The notes beneath the pieces are model-generated. The model was not told where the DNA came from and did not search any database. It saw only the letters and a list, made by a program, of their open reading frames with translations. The position numbers and the translations under genes were made by a program. Shown here one piece after another: positions 7,348-14,674 of a stretch of 64,000 nt of DNA (position 1 is its first letter; each line of letters starts with the position of its first letter). The DNA lies in the NCBI GenBank assembly GCA_037142875.1, contig JBAWZV010000007.1, positions 1-64,000 on the forward strand, read 5' to 3'. This stretch comes from PALSA-600 sp037142875 (lineage in GTDB: Bacteria > Actinomycetota > Thermoleophilia > Gaiellales > Gaiellaceae).

Positions 7348-8046
7348 CTAGCGCCGCGGCCGAAGCCGCCGCCAGAGGATGTCCGCGTTCGGCACGAGGA
7401 AGCCGAGCGAGATCCCGGGGAGAGCAGGCAGACCGCCGACGTCCCACCACGTCGCCGCGAGCATGGTGAGGCCGACCGAGACTGTGAGCCCGATCCACGT
7501 CCAGCCGACGCGAAGACCGAAGCGCGCGGCCGACCCGAGGAATGCGGCGAAGAAGACCAGATCGGGGATCCCGAGGCGCGCTGCGCCGCCGCCGGGAACG
7601 ACGAATGCGAACGAGAGCGTCGTGAAGACGTGCTCGTGCTTCCCGCTTGCGATCTCGTGCGTGGGACCCCAGAACACCGAGTAGATGTCGACCCAGGGGA
7701 TGAGCGACGCGATCAATACCGGCCAGGAGAGCTCGTCGAAGAACCGGACGGCCCAGAAGCCGAAGAGCGTTGCCGCAGCGAGCTTCGTGAAGTTGGCCAC
7801 GGTCGGGAGCCCCGTCTGCGTGAGAGCGACCGTCGCGACGAGAAACGCCGCGGTAGCAGGTAGCAGTGACCCGCGCCTCCAGAGCGGCAGTACGATCCCG
7901 ACGGTTGCGAACACCGCGGGCATGACGGCCACGGACACGAGCACGATGTTCGGCCAGAGCGAGAGGGTGCCGAGGTGGGGCGTCGCCGCGTACCACCCGG
8001 CGAGCACGACCCCGACGGCTAGTAGGGCGGGACTGCGGCCCACCAC
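7348..8046 (-). CDS. Polytopic membrane protein with presenilin/SPP-like aspartyl motifs
   Basis: The 232-residue protein is strongly hydrophobic, with about 7-8 membrane segments. Three features are reminiscent of the GxGD aspartyl proteases (presenilin, signal peptide peptidase, MEROPS A22): an aspartate in IPWVDIYSVF (D120), an aspartate in ARLGIPDLVFFAAFLGSAAR (D162) laid out like the GLGD segment, and GGLPALPGISLGFLV (207-209 = PAL) in the last helix. Order and spacing agree with the family, but Y-D is replaced by V-D-I-Y and G-x-G-D by G-I-P-D. If catalytic, it would cleave membrane peptides. The start is GTG with AGGAG four bases upstream, overlapping the UDG-like gene by 28 bp. The call is pattern-based. 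Confidence 0.55.
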   Translation of the reverse strand: MVGRSPALLAVGVVLAGWYAATPHLGTLSLWPNIVLVSVAVMPAVFATVGIVLPLWRRGSLLPATAAFLVATVALTQTGLPTVANFTKLAAATLFGFWAVRFFDELSWPVLIASLIPWVDIYSVFWGPTHEIASGKHEHVFTTLSFAFVVPGGGAARLGIPDLVFFAAFLGSAARFGLRVGWTWIGLTVSVGLTMLAATWWDVGGLPALPGISLGFLVPNADILWRRLRPRR

Positions 8047-8606
8047 TCTCCTATGGGCTTGAAGGCTGTCCAGAAGCGCGTCTTGGCAGGCTGCTCGTCG
8101 AGTGAGAGATCGATGTCAGGAACGACCAGTGCCTCGATCGTCGGCGTGAAGTGCTGAAGCTCGCCGAGCGTCGCCGTCACCGGGTTCGACAGGGGGAGCT
8201 CGATCCCGTTCAGGAAGTCGAGCGCGTCGTCGCCCATGACGACGACAAGCCGCGGCTGGACGATCCGGATCTCTCGCCGAAGCCAGGCGCGGCACAGCTC
8301 CTCATCGGCGCCGGCGAACTTGATGCAGTTCGTTCCGAAGACCTCGCGCGGATCGACGTGGAGCCGCTCGAGTGACTTCTTCAGCGCATGACCGGAGCGG
8401 CCGTGGAAGGCGACGCCTTCCTGCAGTTCCGGCGCCTGGGGCCCGTACTTGAGCAGGAACATGGATCCGAGCGGATGACCGGTCGGTTGAGCGACAGGCT
8501 GCCCTGCGGCAGCCTCTGCGACCTCATGTTCCAGGCGAAGGATCTCTTTGATCGCCTTGTCGAGGTACCGCTGGTAAATCTCGTCTGTGGTCACTGCGGT
8601 CGCCAC
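8019..8606 (-). CDS. Uracil-DNA glycosylase superfamily protein
   Basis: The 195-residue product has the layout of family 4/5 uracil-DNA glycosylases. LKYGPQAPELQEGVAFHGRS stands where motif A (GEAPG...GRPFVGRAG) lies, followed by LHVDPREVFGTNCIKF (compare 'ITNVVKC') and IVQPRLVVVMGDDALDFL (compare 'P.vvv.lG..A...l'). The normal first motif GE[AG]PG is altered to GPQAP and no HPS motif B is evident near the C-terminus, so uracil excision is not assured. No Fe-S cysteine set is present. It may be a UDG-fold protein with a changed substrate. It starts at GTG and shares an overlapping 3' end with the next membrane-protein gene. Confidence 0.65.
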   Translation of the reverse strand: MATAVTTDEIYQRYLDKAIKEILRLEHEVAEAAAGQPVAQPTGHPLGSMFLLKYGPQAPELQEGVAFHGRSGHALKKSLERLHVDPREVFGTNCIKFAGADEELCRAWLRREIRIVQPRLVVVMGDDALDFLNGIELPLSNPVTATLGELQHFTPTIEALVVPDIDLSLDEQPAKTRFWTAFKPIGEWWAAVPPY

Positions 8607-8628
8607 GGGGCACGGGGACCTTTCGGGT

Positions 8629-10356
8629 TCAGCGGACCTTTTCCTTGACCTGGGCCATCCACTTGAGGCTCTGGAGGTACGCGAGCGACTTCGGTCGCCG
8701 CAGGATCTCGGCGCCGCGGAGGGAGACGAGGAACTCCTCTCGGTCGGCGAACGCGCGCATCCGTACCGCTCCGGTACCGACGCCCTGGAGGACGTGGGCG
8801 TCGGAGCCGGCGCCCATCGTCAGGTCGTACTTGCGCGCGAAGCGGAGCGCCTCGTCGTTCTGCGCGTCGAAGAGAAGTCGCGCGTTGTAGACCTCGAAGA
8901 CGTCGATGTCGGCGAGATGTCGGTGGAGCGTCGCCGGGTCGGGAATCGTGTGCATCCGGTCGAAGGGATGTGGCACGTAGACGATGCCGCTCTGCTCGCG
9001 GATGGCGGCGATCGTGTCGGCAAAGGGCATTCCGCGCGGGATCTCACGCTCGAGGAAGAGGCCGATCACCTCACCCTGCGAGTCGGTCTTGATCTCCTCG
9101 CCAGGGATCACGATCAGGTCGCCGTCGCGCTCACGGGCGTAGGCGGCAGCTTCGAGGGCGCCGCCGAAGACGTTGTGATCCGTGACGGCGATCGCGCCGA
9201 GCCCCTCGGCCTCCGCATGCTCTACGAGCTCGGTCGGCGCGACGGTGCAGTCAAACGACCACGAGGTGTGCATGTGGAGGTCGACGACGACCCAGGGACG
9301 GTCGACGAGCGGGTCGGCGGCCTTCCGGGCCCGGCGTCGGTGCGAGAGATCCGCGTACAGCCGATCGAGCTCGGCCGCGACGGCGACGAACGACTGGCCG
9401 CGCGCGGCCGTGAGCGAGTCGCGTTGCGACGCCTCACGAAGCGCCCTATCCTCGGCGAGCCGGATCACCGTGGCGGCGGCTGCCTCCAACGGGTCGGCGG
9501 CAGACGGGGCAGCGATGGCGCAGCCGGCGGCCTGAGCCTCCAGGAGGACGCGCGGGAGCCCGTCGATACCCGGGACGTAGATCGCCGTCGCCGCGAGGAT
9601 GACGGCCCGCGCAGGGCCTTCGCGGGCCGTCTGAACGGTGACGCGGTCGGTGAGGTCACGCGGGATCGCCGGACGGCCGACCAGAGGAGTCGTTCGCAGG
9701 AGCGTTGCGCTCCAGCCCGGCAGCTCGCGGAGAGCTGCCATGACGGCGCGCGCGAGCGTCCGCTCGTTCGGTCGAACCTCGACGACGATCGAGCGCCCCT
9801 TCGGTGCCGGCGTAAAGAGTTCGGGGTCGACCCCCGGGGAGATGAGGCGGTAGTCGCCGGGGAACCGCTCAGCCGCGGCGGCGCGCACGCCGTCGGAGAG
9901 CGCGACGAGCGCGTCGATCCGGGCAAGGAGCTTCTCACGCGCGGAGCGGGCGGGCGGGTAACCGAGCCGTTCCGTCGAGCAGAACGTCGCGACAGCCAGG
10001 GCGTCGGTCTCGCGAAGCGCGAGGTACGAGAGCGACGGGAGCCCAGGTTCGAAGCCGTGCACGACGTCGTAGCGACCCTGGCTCAGTGCGAGCGAGAGGT
10101 TCGCGCGCACACCGACCGGAACGCCCATCTGGGATCGCCGCGAGATCGGCACGGCCGGCCCGACGGCGACGACCCCGCTGTGCCCGAGCCCCTGCAGCGC
10201 ACGACGGCCTGCGAGACGGTCGGCGGCACGTGTCGACGGCGCGACGATCGTCACCTCGTGCCCGAGGTCACGCAGCGCCAGCGCGACGCCCGCAACGTGC
10301 TCGTTGACGTCGTGCGGCTGCGACCACGCAAACGGCGTCACGAGACAGACACGCAT
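8629..10356 (-). CDS. GT4 glycosyltransferase fused to a PHP-domain phosphoesterase
   Basis: A 575-residue two-domain protein. Residues 1-350 form a GT-B (GT4) glycosyltransferase: MRVCLVTPFAWSQPHDVNEH at the N-terminus, ISPGVDPELF in the linker, and YVPGIDGLPRVLLEAQAAGC as the nucleotide-sugar E-x7-E-type region (rather weak). Residues 356-560 form a PHP domain: VDLHMHTSWSFDC (HxH), AIAVTDHN, IPGEEI, YVPHPFDR and GSDAH supply the metal ligands expected of a PHP phosphoesterase. The combination suggests transfer of a sugar and hydrolysis of a phosphate in one pathway, perhaps for a phosphoglycolipid; the substrate is unknown. TAGGCT (10366-10371, minus strand) lies 9 nt before the ATG. Divergent from the CDGSH gene. 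Confidence 0.8.
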   Translation of the reverse strand: MRVCLVTPFAWSQPHDVNEHVAGVALALRDLGHEVTIVAPSTRAADRLAGRRALQGLGHSGVVAVGPAVPISRRSQMGVPVGVRANLSLALSQGRYDVVHGFEPGLPSLSYLALRETDALAVATFCSTERLGYPPARSAREKLLARIDALVALSDGVRAAAAERFPGDYRLISPGVDPELFTPAPKGRSIVVEVRPNERTLARAVMAALRELPGWSATLLRTTPLVGRPAIPRDLTDRVTVQTAREGPARAVILAATAIYVPGIDGLPRVLLEAQAAGCAIAAPSAADPLEAAAATVIRLAEDRALREASQRDSLTAARGQSFVAVAAELDRLYADLSHRRRARKAADPLVDRPWVVVDLHMHTSWSFDCTVAPTELVEHAEAEGLGAIAVTDHNVFGGALEAAAYARERDGDLIVIPGEEIKTDSQGEVIGLFLEREIPRGMPFADTIAAIREQSGIVYVPHPFDRMHTIPDPATLHRHLADIDVFEVYNARLLFDAQNDEALRFARKYDLTMGAGSDAHVLQGVGTGAVRMRAFADREEFLVSLRGAEILRRPKSLAYLQSLKWMAQVKEKVR

Positions 10357-10365
10357 GTGTCACTC

Positions 10366-10387
10366 AGCCTAGACGCGACGGTACGAT
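10366..10387. promoter_or_regulatory. Back-to-back -10 elements of two divergent leaderless genes
   Basis: AGCCTA (10366-10371; TAGGCT on the minus strand) is 9 nt from the glycosyltransferase ATG. TACGAT (10382-10387, plus) is 6 nt from the CDGSH ATG. Only 37 bp separate the two start codons, and no Shine-Dalgarno is seen for either. Confidence 0.5.
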
Positions 10388-10393
10388 CGCGTC

Positions 10394-10609
10394 ATGTCTG
10401 ACGTCACGATCCAGCCGAAGGAGCACGGCCCGTACCTCATTCGCGGTGCTGTGAAGCTGATCGACGCGTGGGGCGAGGAGTACGACCTCGGCGGCCGCGA
10501 CGTGATCGCTCTGTGCCGCTGCGGCAACTCGTCGAGCAAGCCGTTCTGCGACGGCAGCCACATGATCCTCGCCTTCGAAGCAGGCGAGCGCGCCGGCGAC
10601 CGGTCGTAG
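10394..10609 (+). CDS. CDGSH iron-sulfur domain protein
   Basis: The 71-residue protein carries the full CDGSH signature: C-R-C-G-N-S-S-S-K-P-F-C-D-G-S-H, three cysteines and one histidine that bind a redox-active, acid-labile [2Fe-2S] cluster as in mitoNEET-type proteins. The N-terminal strands (IQPKEHGPYLIRGAVKLID) match the bacterial single-domain type. It is cytoplasmic and has no membrane anchor. These proteins are thought to act in electron or Fe-S transfer; no partner is evident nearby. The start is set by TACGAT 6 nt upstream. A short dyad CCGGTC-GTA-GACCGG overlaps the stop and could help termination. Confidence 0.92.
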   Translation: MSDVTIQPKEHGPYLIRGAVKLIDAWGEEYDLGGRDVIALCRCGNSSSKPFCDGSHMILAFEAGERAGDRS

Positions 10610-10639
10610 ACCGGCCCCCGACGCGCTCTGCGTGCCTCC

Positions 10640-12097
10640 CTACGCCTTCGCGGCGGCCTTGGGGGCCTTCCGCTTGTTCTGCTCGATGAACTTCTCGGAG
10701 GCCGCGTACGCCTCGTCGTCGACGATCTGCACCGGCGGCGACTTCATCAGATAGGAGCTGGGCCCCTCGAGCGCACCCGAGATGCCGTTGTTGAGGGCAA
10801 GCTTCGCAAGCCGGACGGCGTCGATCACGATGCCGGCCGAGTTCGGCGAGTCCCAGACCTCGAGCTTCAGCTCGACGTTCAGCGGCACGTCACCGAAGGA
10901 GGAGCCCTCCATGCGGATGTAGGCCCACTTGCGGTCGGTCAGCCACGGCACGTAGTCGGACGGGCCGACGTGGACGTTGCCCGGGCCGAGGTCGTAGTCG
11001 AGCATCGACGTGACGGCGTTCGTCTTCGAGATCTTCTTCGACTCGAGCCGCTCGCGCTCGAGCATGTTGAGGAAGTCCGAGTTGCCGCCGACGTTCAGCT
11101 GCATCGTCTTGTCGAGATGCACGCCGCGCTCGCGGAAGAGCGAGGTCAGGACGCGATGCGTGATCGTCGCGCCGACCTGCGACTTGATGTCGTCGCCGAT
11201 GATCGGCACACCTGCCTGCTCGAAGCGGCGCTGCCAGTACGGCTCGCGCGCGATGAAGACCGGCATGCAGTTGACCATGGCGCAGCCGGCCTCAAGGATC
11301 TGCTCGGCATACCACTTGGTCGCCGCCTCGGAGCCGACCGGGAGGTAGTTGACGACGACGTCGACCTTGCGGTCCTTGAGGATGCCGACGACGTCGTCCG
11401 TCTCGCCCGGCGCCTTCTCGACAACCTCGGAGAGGAACTTCCCGATGCCATCGTGGGTCATACCGCGCGACACGGTCACGCCGGTCTTCTTGACCTCGGC
11501 GAACTTGATCGTGTCATTCGGATGCGCCCAGATCGCCTCGGAGAGATCGACGCCGACCTTGCCCTTGACGACGTCGAACGCGGCGACGAACTCGATGTCG
11601 CTGATGTGGTAACCGCCGAGATCGACGTGCATGAGGCCGGGGACGAACGTGTCGGGCTCTGCGTCCTTGTAGTACTCGACGCCCTGGAGCAGTGAGTTCG
11701 CGCAGTTGCCGACGCCGACGATGGCGACGCGGACCTTGTCGCCTCCGGAGACGTTGCCGTTGGTCGAGCTGTTCTTCGCCATTGATTCCTTTCGGTCGTC
11801 GCCGAGTCCCTCGGCAAGGGTTTCGACGATCAGGTCGTGGGTGCTGCGTCGGCGCTCTGTGGCGCGGCGCGTGAGCTTCTCCTTCAGCTCCCGAGGCATC
11901 CGCAGCAGGACGTGGCCTGCGGCCCGTGGAGCGGCGCCGCGGCGACCGCTCGGCTGGAACGCGACAGCGAACCGTGAGGCGAGGATCGCGACGGCGACGT
12001 CGTTCAGGTTCGCGCCGCGCCGCTCGACCTCTGCCGCCAGACGGCGTTTGAGATCGGCAGGCATCCGCACGAGTACGTCGCTGCGAAGCTCCGCCAT
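10640..12097 (-). CDS. ino1: Double ribbon-helix-helix / inositol-3-phosphate synthase fusion
   Basis: The open frame encodes 485 residues. Residues 1-105 contain two ribbon-helix-helix-like DNA-binding units: DVLVRMPADLKRRLAAEVER with NLNDVAVAILASRF, and HVLLRMPRELKEKLTRRATE with STHDLIVETLAEGL. Residues 106-485 are a complete actinobacterial-type myo-inositol-1-phosphate synthase: VRVAIVGVGNCANSLLQG (NAD site), NYLPVGSEAATKWYAEQIL, IGDDIKSQVGATITHR and LNVGGNSDFLNM. The enzyme turns glucose-6-phosphate into 1D-myo-inositol-3-phosphate for inositol lipids. There is no stop between the parts, but M106 (ATG at 11782) has a strong Shine-Dalgarno, so stand-alone Ino1 (380 residues, normal length) is probably also or mainly made. 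It follows the PIP-synthase-like gene and an 8+8 bp palindrome, suggesting autoregulation. Confidence 0.85.
   Translation of the reverse strand: MAELRSDVLVRMPADLKRRLAAEVERRGANLNDVAVAILASRFAVAFQPSGRRGAAPRAAGHVLLRMPRELKEKLTRRATERRRSTHDLIVETLAEGLGDDRKESMAKNSSTNGNVSGGDKVRVAIVGVGNCANSLLQGVEYYKDAEPDTFVPGLMHVDLGGYHISDIEFVAAFDVVKGKVGVDLSEAIWAHPNDTIKFAEVKKTGVTVSRGMTHDGIGKFLSEVVEKAPGETDDVVGILKDRKVDVVVNYLPVGSEAATKWYAEQILEAGCAMVNCMPVFIAREPYWQRRFEQAGVPIIGDDIKSQVGATITHRVLTSLFRERGVHLDKTMQLNVGGNSDFLNMLERERLESKKISKTNAVTSMLDYDLGPGNVHVGPSDYVPWLTDRKWAYIRMEGSSFGDVPLNVELKLEVWDSPNSAGIVIDAVRLAKLALNNGISGALEGPSSYLMKSPPVQIVDDEAYAASEKFIEQNKRKAPKAAAKA
11780..11791 (-). promoter_or_regulatory. Internal Shine-Dalgarno and start codon for stand-alone Ino1
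   Basis: On the minus strand GAAAGGAATCA precedes ATG (11782-11780), giving AAGGA at good spacing. The following residues MAKNSSTNG are a typical unstructured start before the first Rossmann strand. The ribosome-binding site lies inside the codons for RKES of the upstream RHH part. Confidence 0.65.
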
Positions 12098-12107
12098 CGA
12101 ACCAAGT

Positions 12108-12127
12108 GATAGCACATGAGTGCTATC
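12108..12127. promoter_or_regulatory. Perfect palindrome before the RHH-Ino1 gene (candidate operator)
   Basis: GATAGCAC-ATGA-GTGCTATC is a perfect 8-bp inverted repeat with a 4-bp spacer, 10 bp before the ATG at 12097 and 9 bp after the PIP-synthase-like stop. On the minus strand its right arm includes TATCAC, a -10-like hexamer 8 nt from the ATG. RHH repressors usually bind such short dyads, and the adjacent gene encodes two RHH units. It could also act as an RNA hairpin. Confidence 0.5.
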
Positions 12128-12136
12128 GCGGCCCGC

Positions 12137-12763
12137 CTACTGTTGAGTGAGGAGCTGGCTACGAACCGAGAGGATCCGCTGCACCACCGTGATCCAGGCG
12201 GTAACGGTGAGCGCGAGGATCGCCCACGGGAGCACGCCCCAGGGGGCGAGCACGAGGCCGGCGGTGATCACAACCACACGCTCGGCCCGGGAGCCGATCC
12301 CCACGTCGCCCTTGAGGCCAAGCGCCTCCGCGCGGGCTCGCGTGTAGGAGACGAGGAACGAGCCGGCGACCGCTGCCACCGTGACCGCAACGAAGATGTC
12401 GCGCCCGTGGCGGGCGAAGATATAGGCGATCGCTCCAAGCATGAAGCCCTCGCTGATCCGGTCGGTGGTCGAGTCGATGAAGGCGCCGAACGGGGTCGTC
12501 TTGCCACCCGCGCGCGCGAGCGCTCCGTCAAGAATGTCGAGGACGGAGCCCGCGACGAACACGCCACCCCCGAGCCAGTAGAAGGTCAGCTCGCGGTGGT
12601 TCTCGAACAGCACGATCACGGCGGAGACGGCGCAGAGGAGCACACCCGCCGCCGTGAGAGCGTTCGGGGTCACACGTGTACGGGCGAGGCCGACCATCGA
12701 CCGCGCTGCCATCTTGCGGGCACCGTCCGTGTAGCCGTCCTTGATCGCGGCAGCCTTGCTCAC
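12137..12763 (-). CDS. CDP-alcohol phosphatidyltransferase, probable phosphatidylinositol-phosphate synthase
   Basis: The 208-residue protein is a six-helix membrane enzyme with the complete CDP-alcohol phosphotransferase motif: DILDGALARAGG...GAFIDSTTDR, i.e. D-x2-D-G-x2-A-R-x8-G-x3-D-x3-D. The N-terminal VTPNALTAAGVLL and the SRAERVVVI segment resemble actinobacterial PgsA1/PIP synthase, which joins CDP-diacylglycerol with inositol-3-phosphate to make phosphatidylinositol phosphate. Placement directly before the inositol-3-phosphate synthase supports this over phosphatidylglycerol-phosphate synthase. The GTG start is 7 nt from TACGGT (minus strand), another leaderless pattern, so it may have its own promoter besides read-through from the PAP2 gene 39 bp upstream. 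Confidence 0.82.
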   Translation of the reverse strand: MSKAAAIKDGYTDGARKMAARSMVGLARTRVTPNALTAAGVLLCAVSAVIVLFENHRELTFYWLGGGVFVAGSVLDILDGALARAGGKTTPFGAFIDSTTDRISEGFMLGAIAYIFARHGRDIFVAVTVAAVAGSFLVSYTRARAEALGLKGDVGIGSRAERVVVITAGLVLAPWGVLPWAILALTVTAWITVVQRILSVRSQLLTQQ

Positions 12764-12802
12764 GGGCTGGACCGTAGCAAGGCCATCTGTCGAACCGACC
12801 CT

Positions 12803-13525
12803 CTAGGCGTGGGAGTGAACGGCGCTGCGGAGCGGCCCGCGATAGACGATCGCCATCGCGACGAGGGCGACGATCACGCCTGCCACGCAGTCGAGCCAGA
12901 AGTGGTTGCCGGTTGCCATGACGGCGAACCAGACCCAGGCCGGCCAGGCAAACCAGAAAGCCTTTGCCCACCAGCGACGCGATGCGCCGACCATGACGAT
13001 GCCGACGATCAGCGAGTCGCAGGCGTGCAGGCTTGGCATGGCTGCGTACGGGTTCGCGAGCAGCGTGACGAGGCCGTCGCGATGCGAATCGACAAAGCCC
13101 ACCCCGAGCAGCCGCGGCGGCGCTGTCGGCATGAAGACGTAGCCGAAGAGCCCGAGGACGTTTGCGAGCAGGACGGAGTTGCGGAAGCTGACAAAGAGCG
13201 CGTGACGCCGCACATAGACGAACAGCAGCGCGAGTCCGAGCACCGTGAACTCCGAGTTCCAGTACGTCCACGAGACGAGCGATGCGAGCCAGTGGCGCTG
13301 ATCGACGAACTGCTGAAAGGTCAGCTCGTAGAGCCGGTTCGTGAACCGCGTCTCGAGATGGACGACGCGCAGCCCGTTGACGAACGCCTGGTCGGGATGG
13401 CGGTCTGCGACGCCACGGGCGAGCTGGTAGAACGCGAGGAAGCCGAACCAGATCGCAAACTGCCGCCCGAGATCCGCCCAGCCATGGGGCAGGTACCGCC
13501 TCCCCGCTGCGACGACCGACGACAC
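12803..13525 (-). CDS. PAP2-family membrane enzyme (inositol-phosphotransferase-like)
   Basis: A 240-residue polytopic protein of the PAP2_3/AUR1-like group. The conserved blocks are FMPTAPPRLLG (motif 1 region), NPYAAMPSLHACDSL (SxxH with the catalytic His) and TGNHFWLDCVAG (the H-x3-D block). These enzymes act through a phospho-histidine intermediate on membrane phospholipids: phosphatases or inositol-phosphate transferases. As the first gene of the PAP2 - PIP synthase - Ino1 set, a natural role is dephosphorylating phosphatidylinositol phosphate to phosphatidylinositol, or moving the inositol-phosphate head group; this is inference. TAGAAT (minus strand) lies 6 nt before the GTG start, so the locus seems to start here with a leaderless mRNA. 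Confidence 0.78.
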   Translation of the reverse strand: MSSVVAAGRRYLPHGWADLGRQFAIWFGFLAFYQLARGVADRHPDQAFVNGLRVVHLETRFTNRLYELTFQQFVDQRHWLASLVSWTYWNSEFTVLGLALLFVYVRRHALFVSFRNSVLLANVLGLFGYVFMPTAPPRLLGVGFVDSHRDGLVTLLANPYAAMPSLHACDSLIVGIVMVGASRRWWAKAFWFAWPAWVWFAVMATGNHFWLDCVAGVIVALVAMAIVYRGPLRSAVHSHA

Positions 13526-13607
13526 GGGGGGATTCTACAACCGCACAGCGGGTCGGCAAGAGGGGGCCACCGCAGCTGTCTTCGTCGCCGCCCACGGCGG
13601 AACGCCG

Positions 13608-14621
13608 TTAGCCGCCGATGTAGGACATCTCGACCCGCGGCTCGTCCTGGGACGGGTCGAAGGTCTCCTCCGAGCGAAGCTCGGAGTAGCGGTCGCCACG
13701 AACCTTCCAGATCTCGGCAAGCTTGGCGCCGAGATCGTCGTCCGTTGCGCCACCGCGCAGCAGCGCGCGGAGGTCGTGACCGCGAACGGCGAAGAGACAG
13801 GTGTAGAGCTTTCCCTCGGCCGAGAGGCGCGAGCGGGTGCAGTCGCCGCAGAAGGGCTGGGTGACCGAGGAGATGATCCCGATCTCACCTGTTCCGTCCT
13901 TGTAGCTCCAGCGCTTGGCGACCTCGCCGCGGTACTGGGCCTGCGCCGGCTCGATAGGGAACTCCGCGCCGACGAGATCGACGATCTCATTCGCCGTGAC
14001 GACGTCGTCCATCTTCCAGCCGTTCGTTGCGCCGACGTCCATGTACTCGATGAAGCGCAGGATGTGGCCGGTGCCCTTGAAGTACCGGGCCATCTCGATG
14101 ACCTGGGTCTCGTTGACGCCGCGCTTGACGACGCAGTTCACCTTGACGGGCATCCCGACGGACTTCGCTGCTTCGATTCCTTCAAGGACACGCTCAACGG
14201 GGAAGTCGACGTCGTTCATCATGCGGAACGTCGCATCGTCCATCGCGTCGAGGCTGACGGTGATCCGGGTCAGGCCGGCGTCCTTGAGTGCCTGGGCCTT
14301 CCTGGGGAGGAGCGAGGCGTTCGTCGTGAGCGTCAGATCGACATCAAGGGCCGAGAGCATCTCGATCAGACGCTCGAGATCAACCCGGATGAGCGGCTCG
14401 CCACCCGTGATGCGAAGCTTGGTCACGCCGACATCGACCGCAGCTTTCGCGATCCGCGTGATCTCCTCGAAGGAGAGGAGCTCCTTGCGATCGAGGAAGC
14501 GATAGTCATGCCCGAAGACCGTCTTCGGCATGCAGTACGTGCACCGGAAGTTGCATCGATCCGTAACGGAGATGCGAAGATCCCGGAGGGGCCGCCCGAA
14601 AACGTCGACCAATTGGTCCAT
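13608..14621 (-). CDS. moaA: GTP 3',8-cyclase MoaA (molybdenum cofactor synthesis)
   Basis: The 337-residue radical-SAM enzyme has the N-terminal cluster motif CNFRCTYC (C-x3-C-x2-C), LRITGGEPLIR, and the C-terminal second [4Fe-4S] cysteines in PFCGDCTRSRLSAEGKLYTCL. It ends in Gly-Gly (MSYIGG), as needed for activity. It converts GTP to 3',8-cyclo-GTP, the first step of molybdopterin synthesis; the other moa genes are not in the window. Length is normal. A minus-strand TACGAT 9 nt before the ATG is the likely -10 (leaderless). Confidence 0.96.
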   Translation of the reverse strand: MDQLVDVFGRPLRDLRISVTDRCNFRCTYCMPKTVFGHDYRFLDRKELLSFEEITRIAKAAVDVGVTKLRITGGEPLIRVDLERLIEMLSALDVDLTLTTNASLLPRKAQALKDAGLTRITVSLDAMDDATFRMMNDVDFPVERVLEGIEAAKSVGMPVKVNCVVKRGVNETQVIEMARYFKGTGHILRFIEYMDVGATNGWKMDDVVTANEIVDLVGAEFPIEPAQAQYRGEVAKRWSYKDGTGEIGIISSVTQPFCGDCTRSRLSAEGKLYTCLFAVRGHDLRALLRGGATDDDLGAKLAEIWKVRGDRYSELRSEETFDPSQDEPRVEMSYIGG

Positions 14622-14674
14622 CCGGGACTAATCGTAGCGCGTCGGACACCCGACCGCCGCGAGATTGGCACTGC

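Noticed and set aside
8587..10401. 604-codon plus-strand frame opposite the GT-PHP gene
   Set aside because: Antisense shadow; the minus strand carries all the conserved motifs.
12116..13864. 582-codon plus-strand frame over PIP synthase, PAP2 and moaA end
   Set aside because: It runs antisense through three recognised genes and shows His/Arg/Asp-rich shadow sequence.
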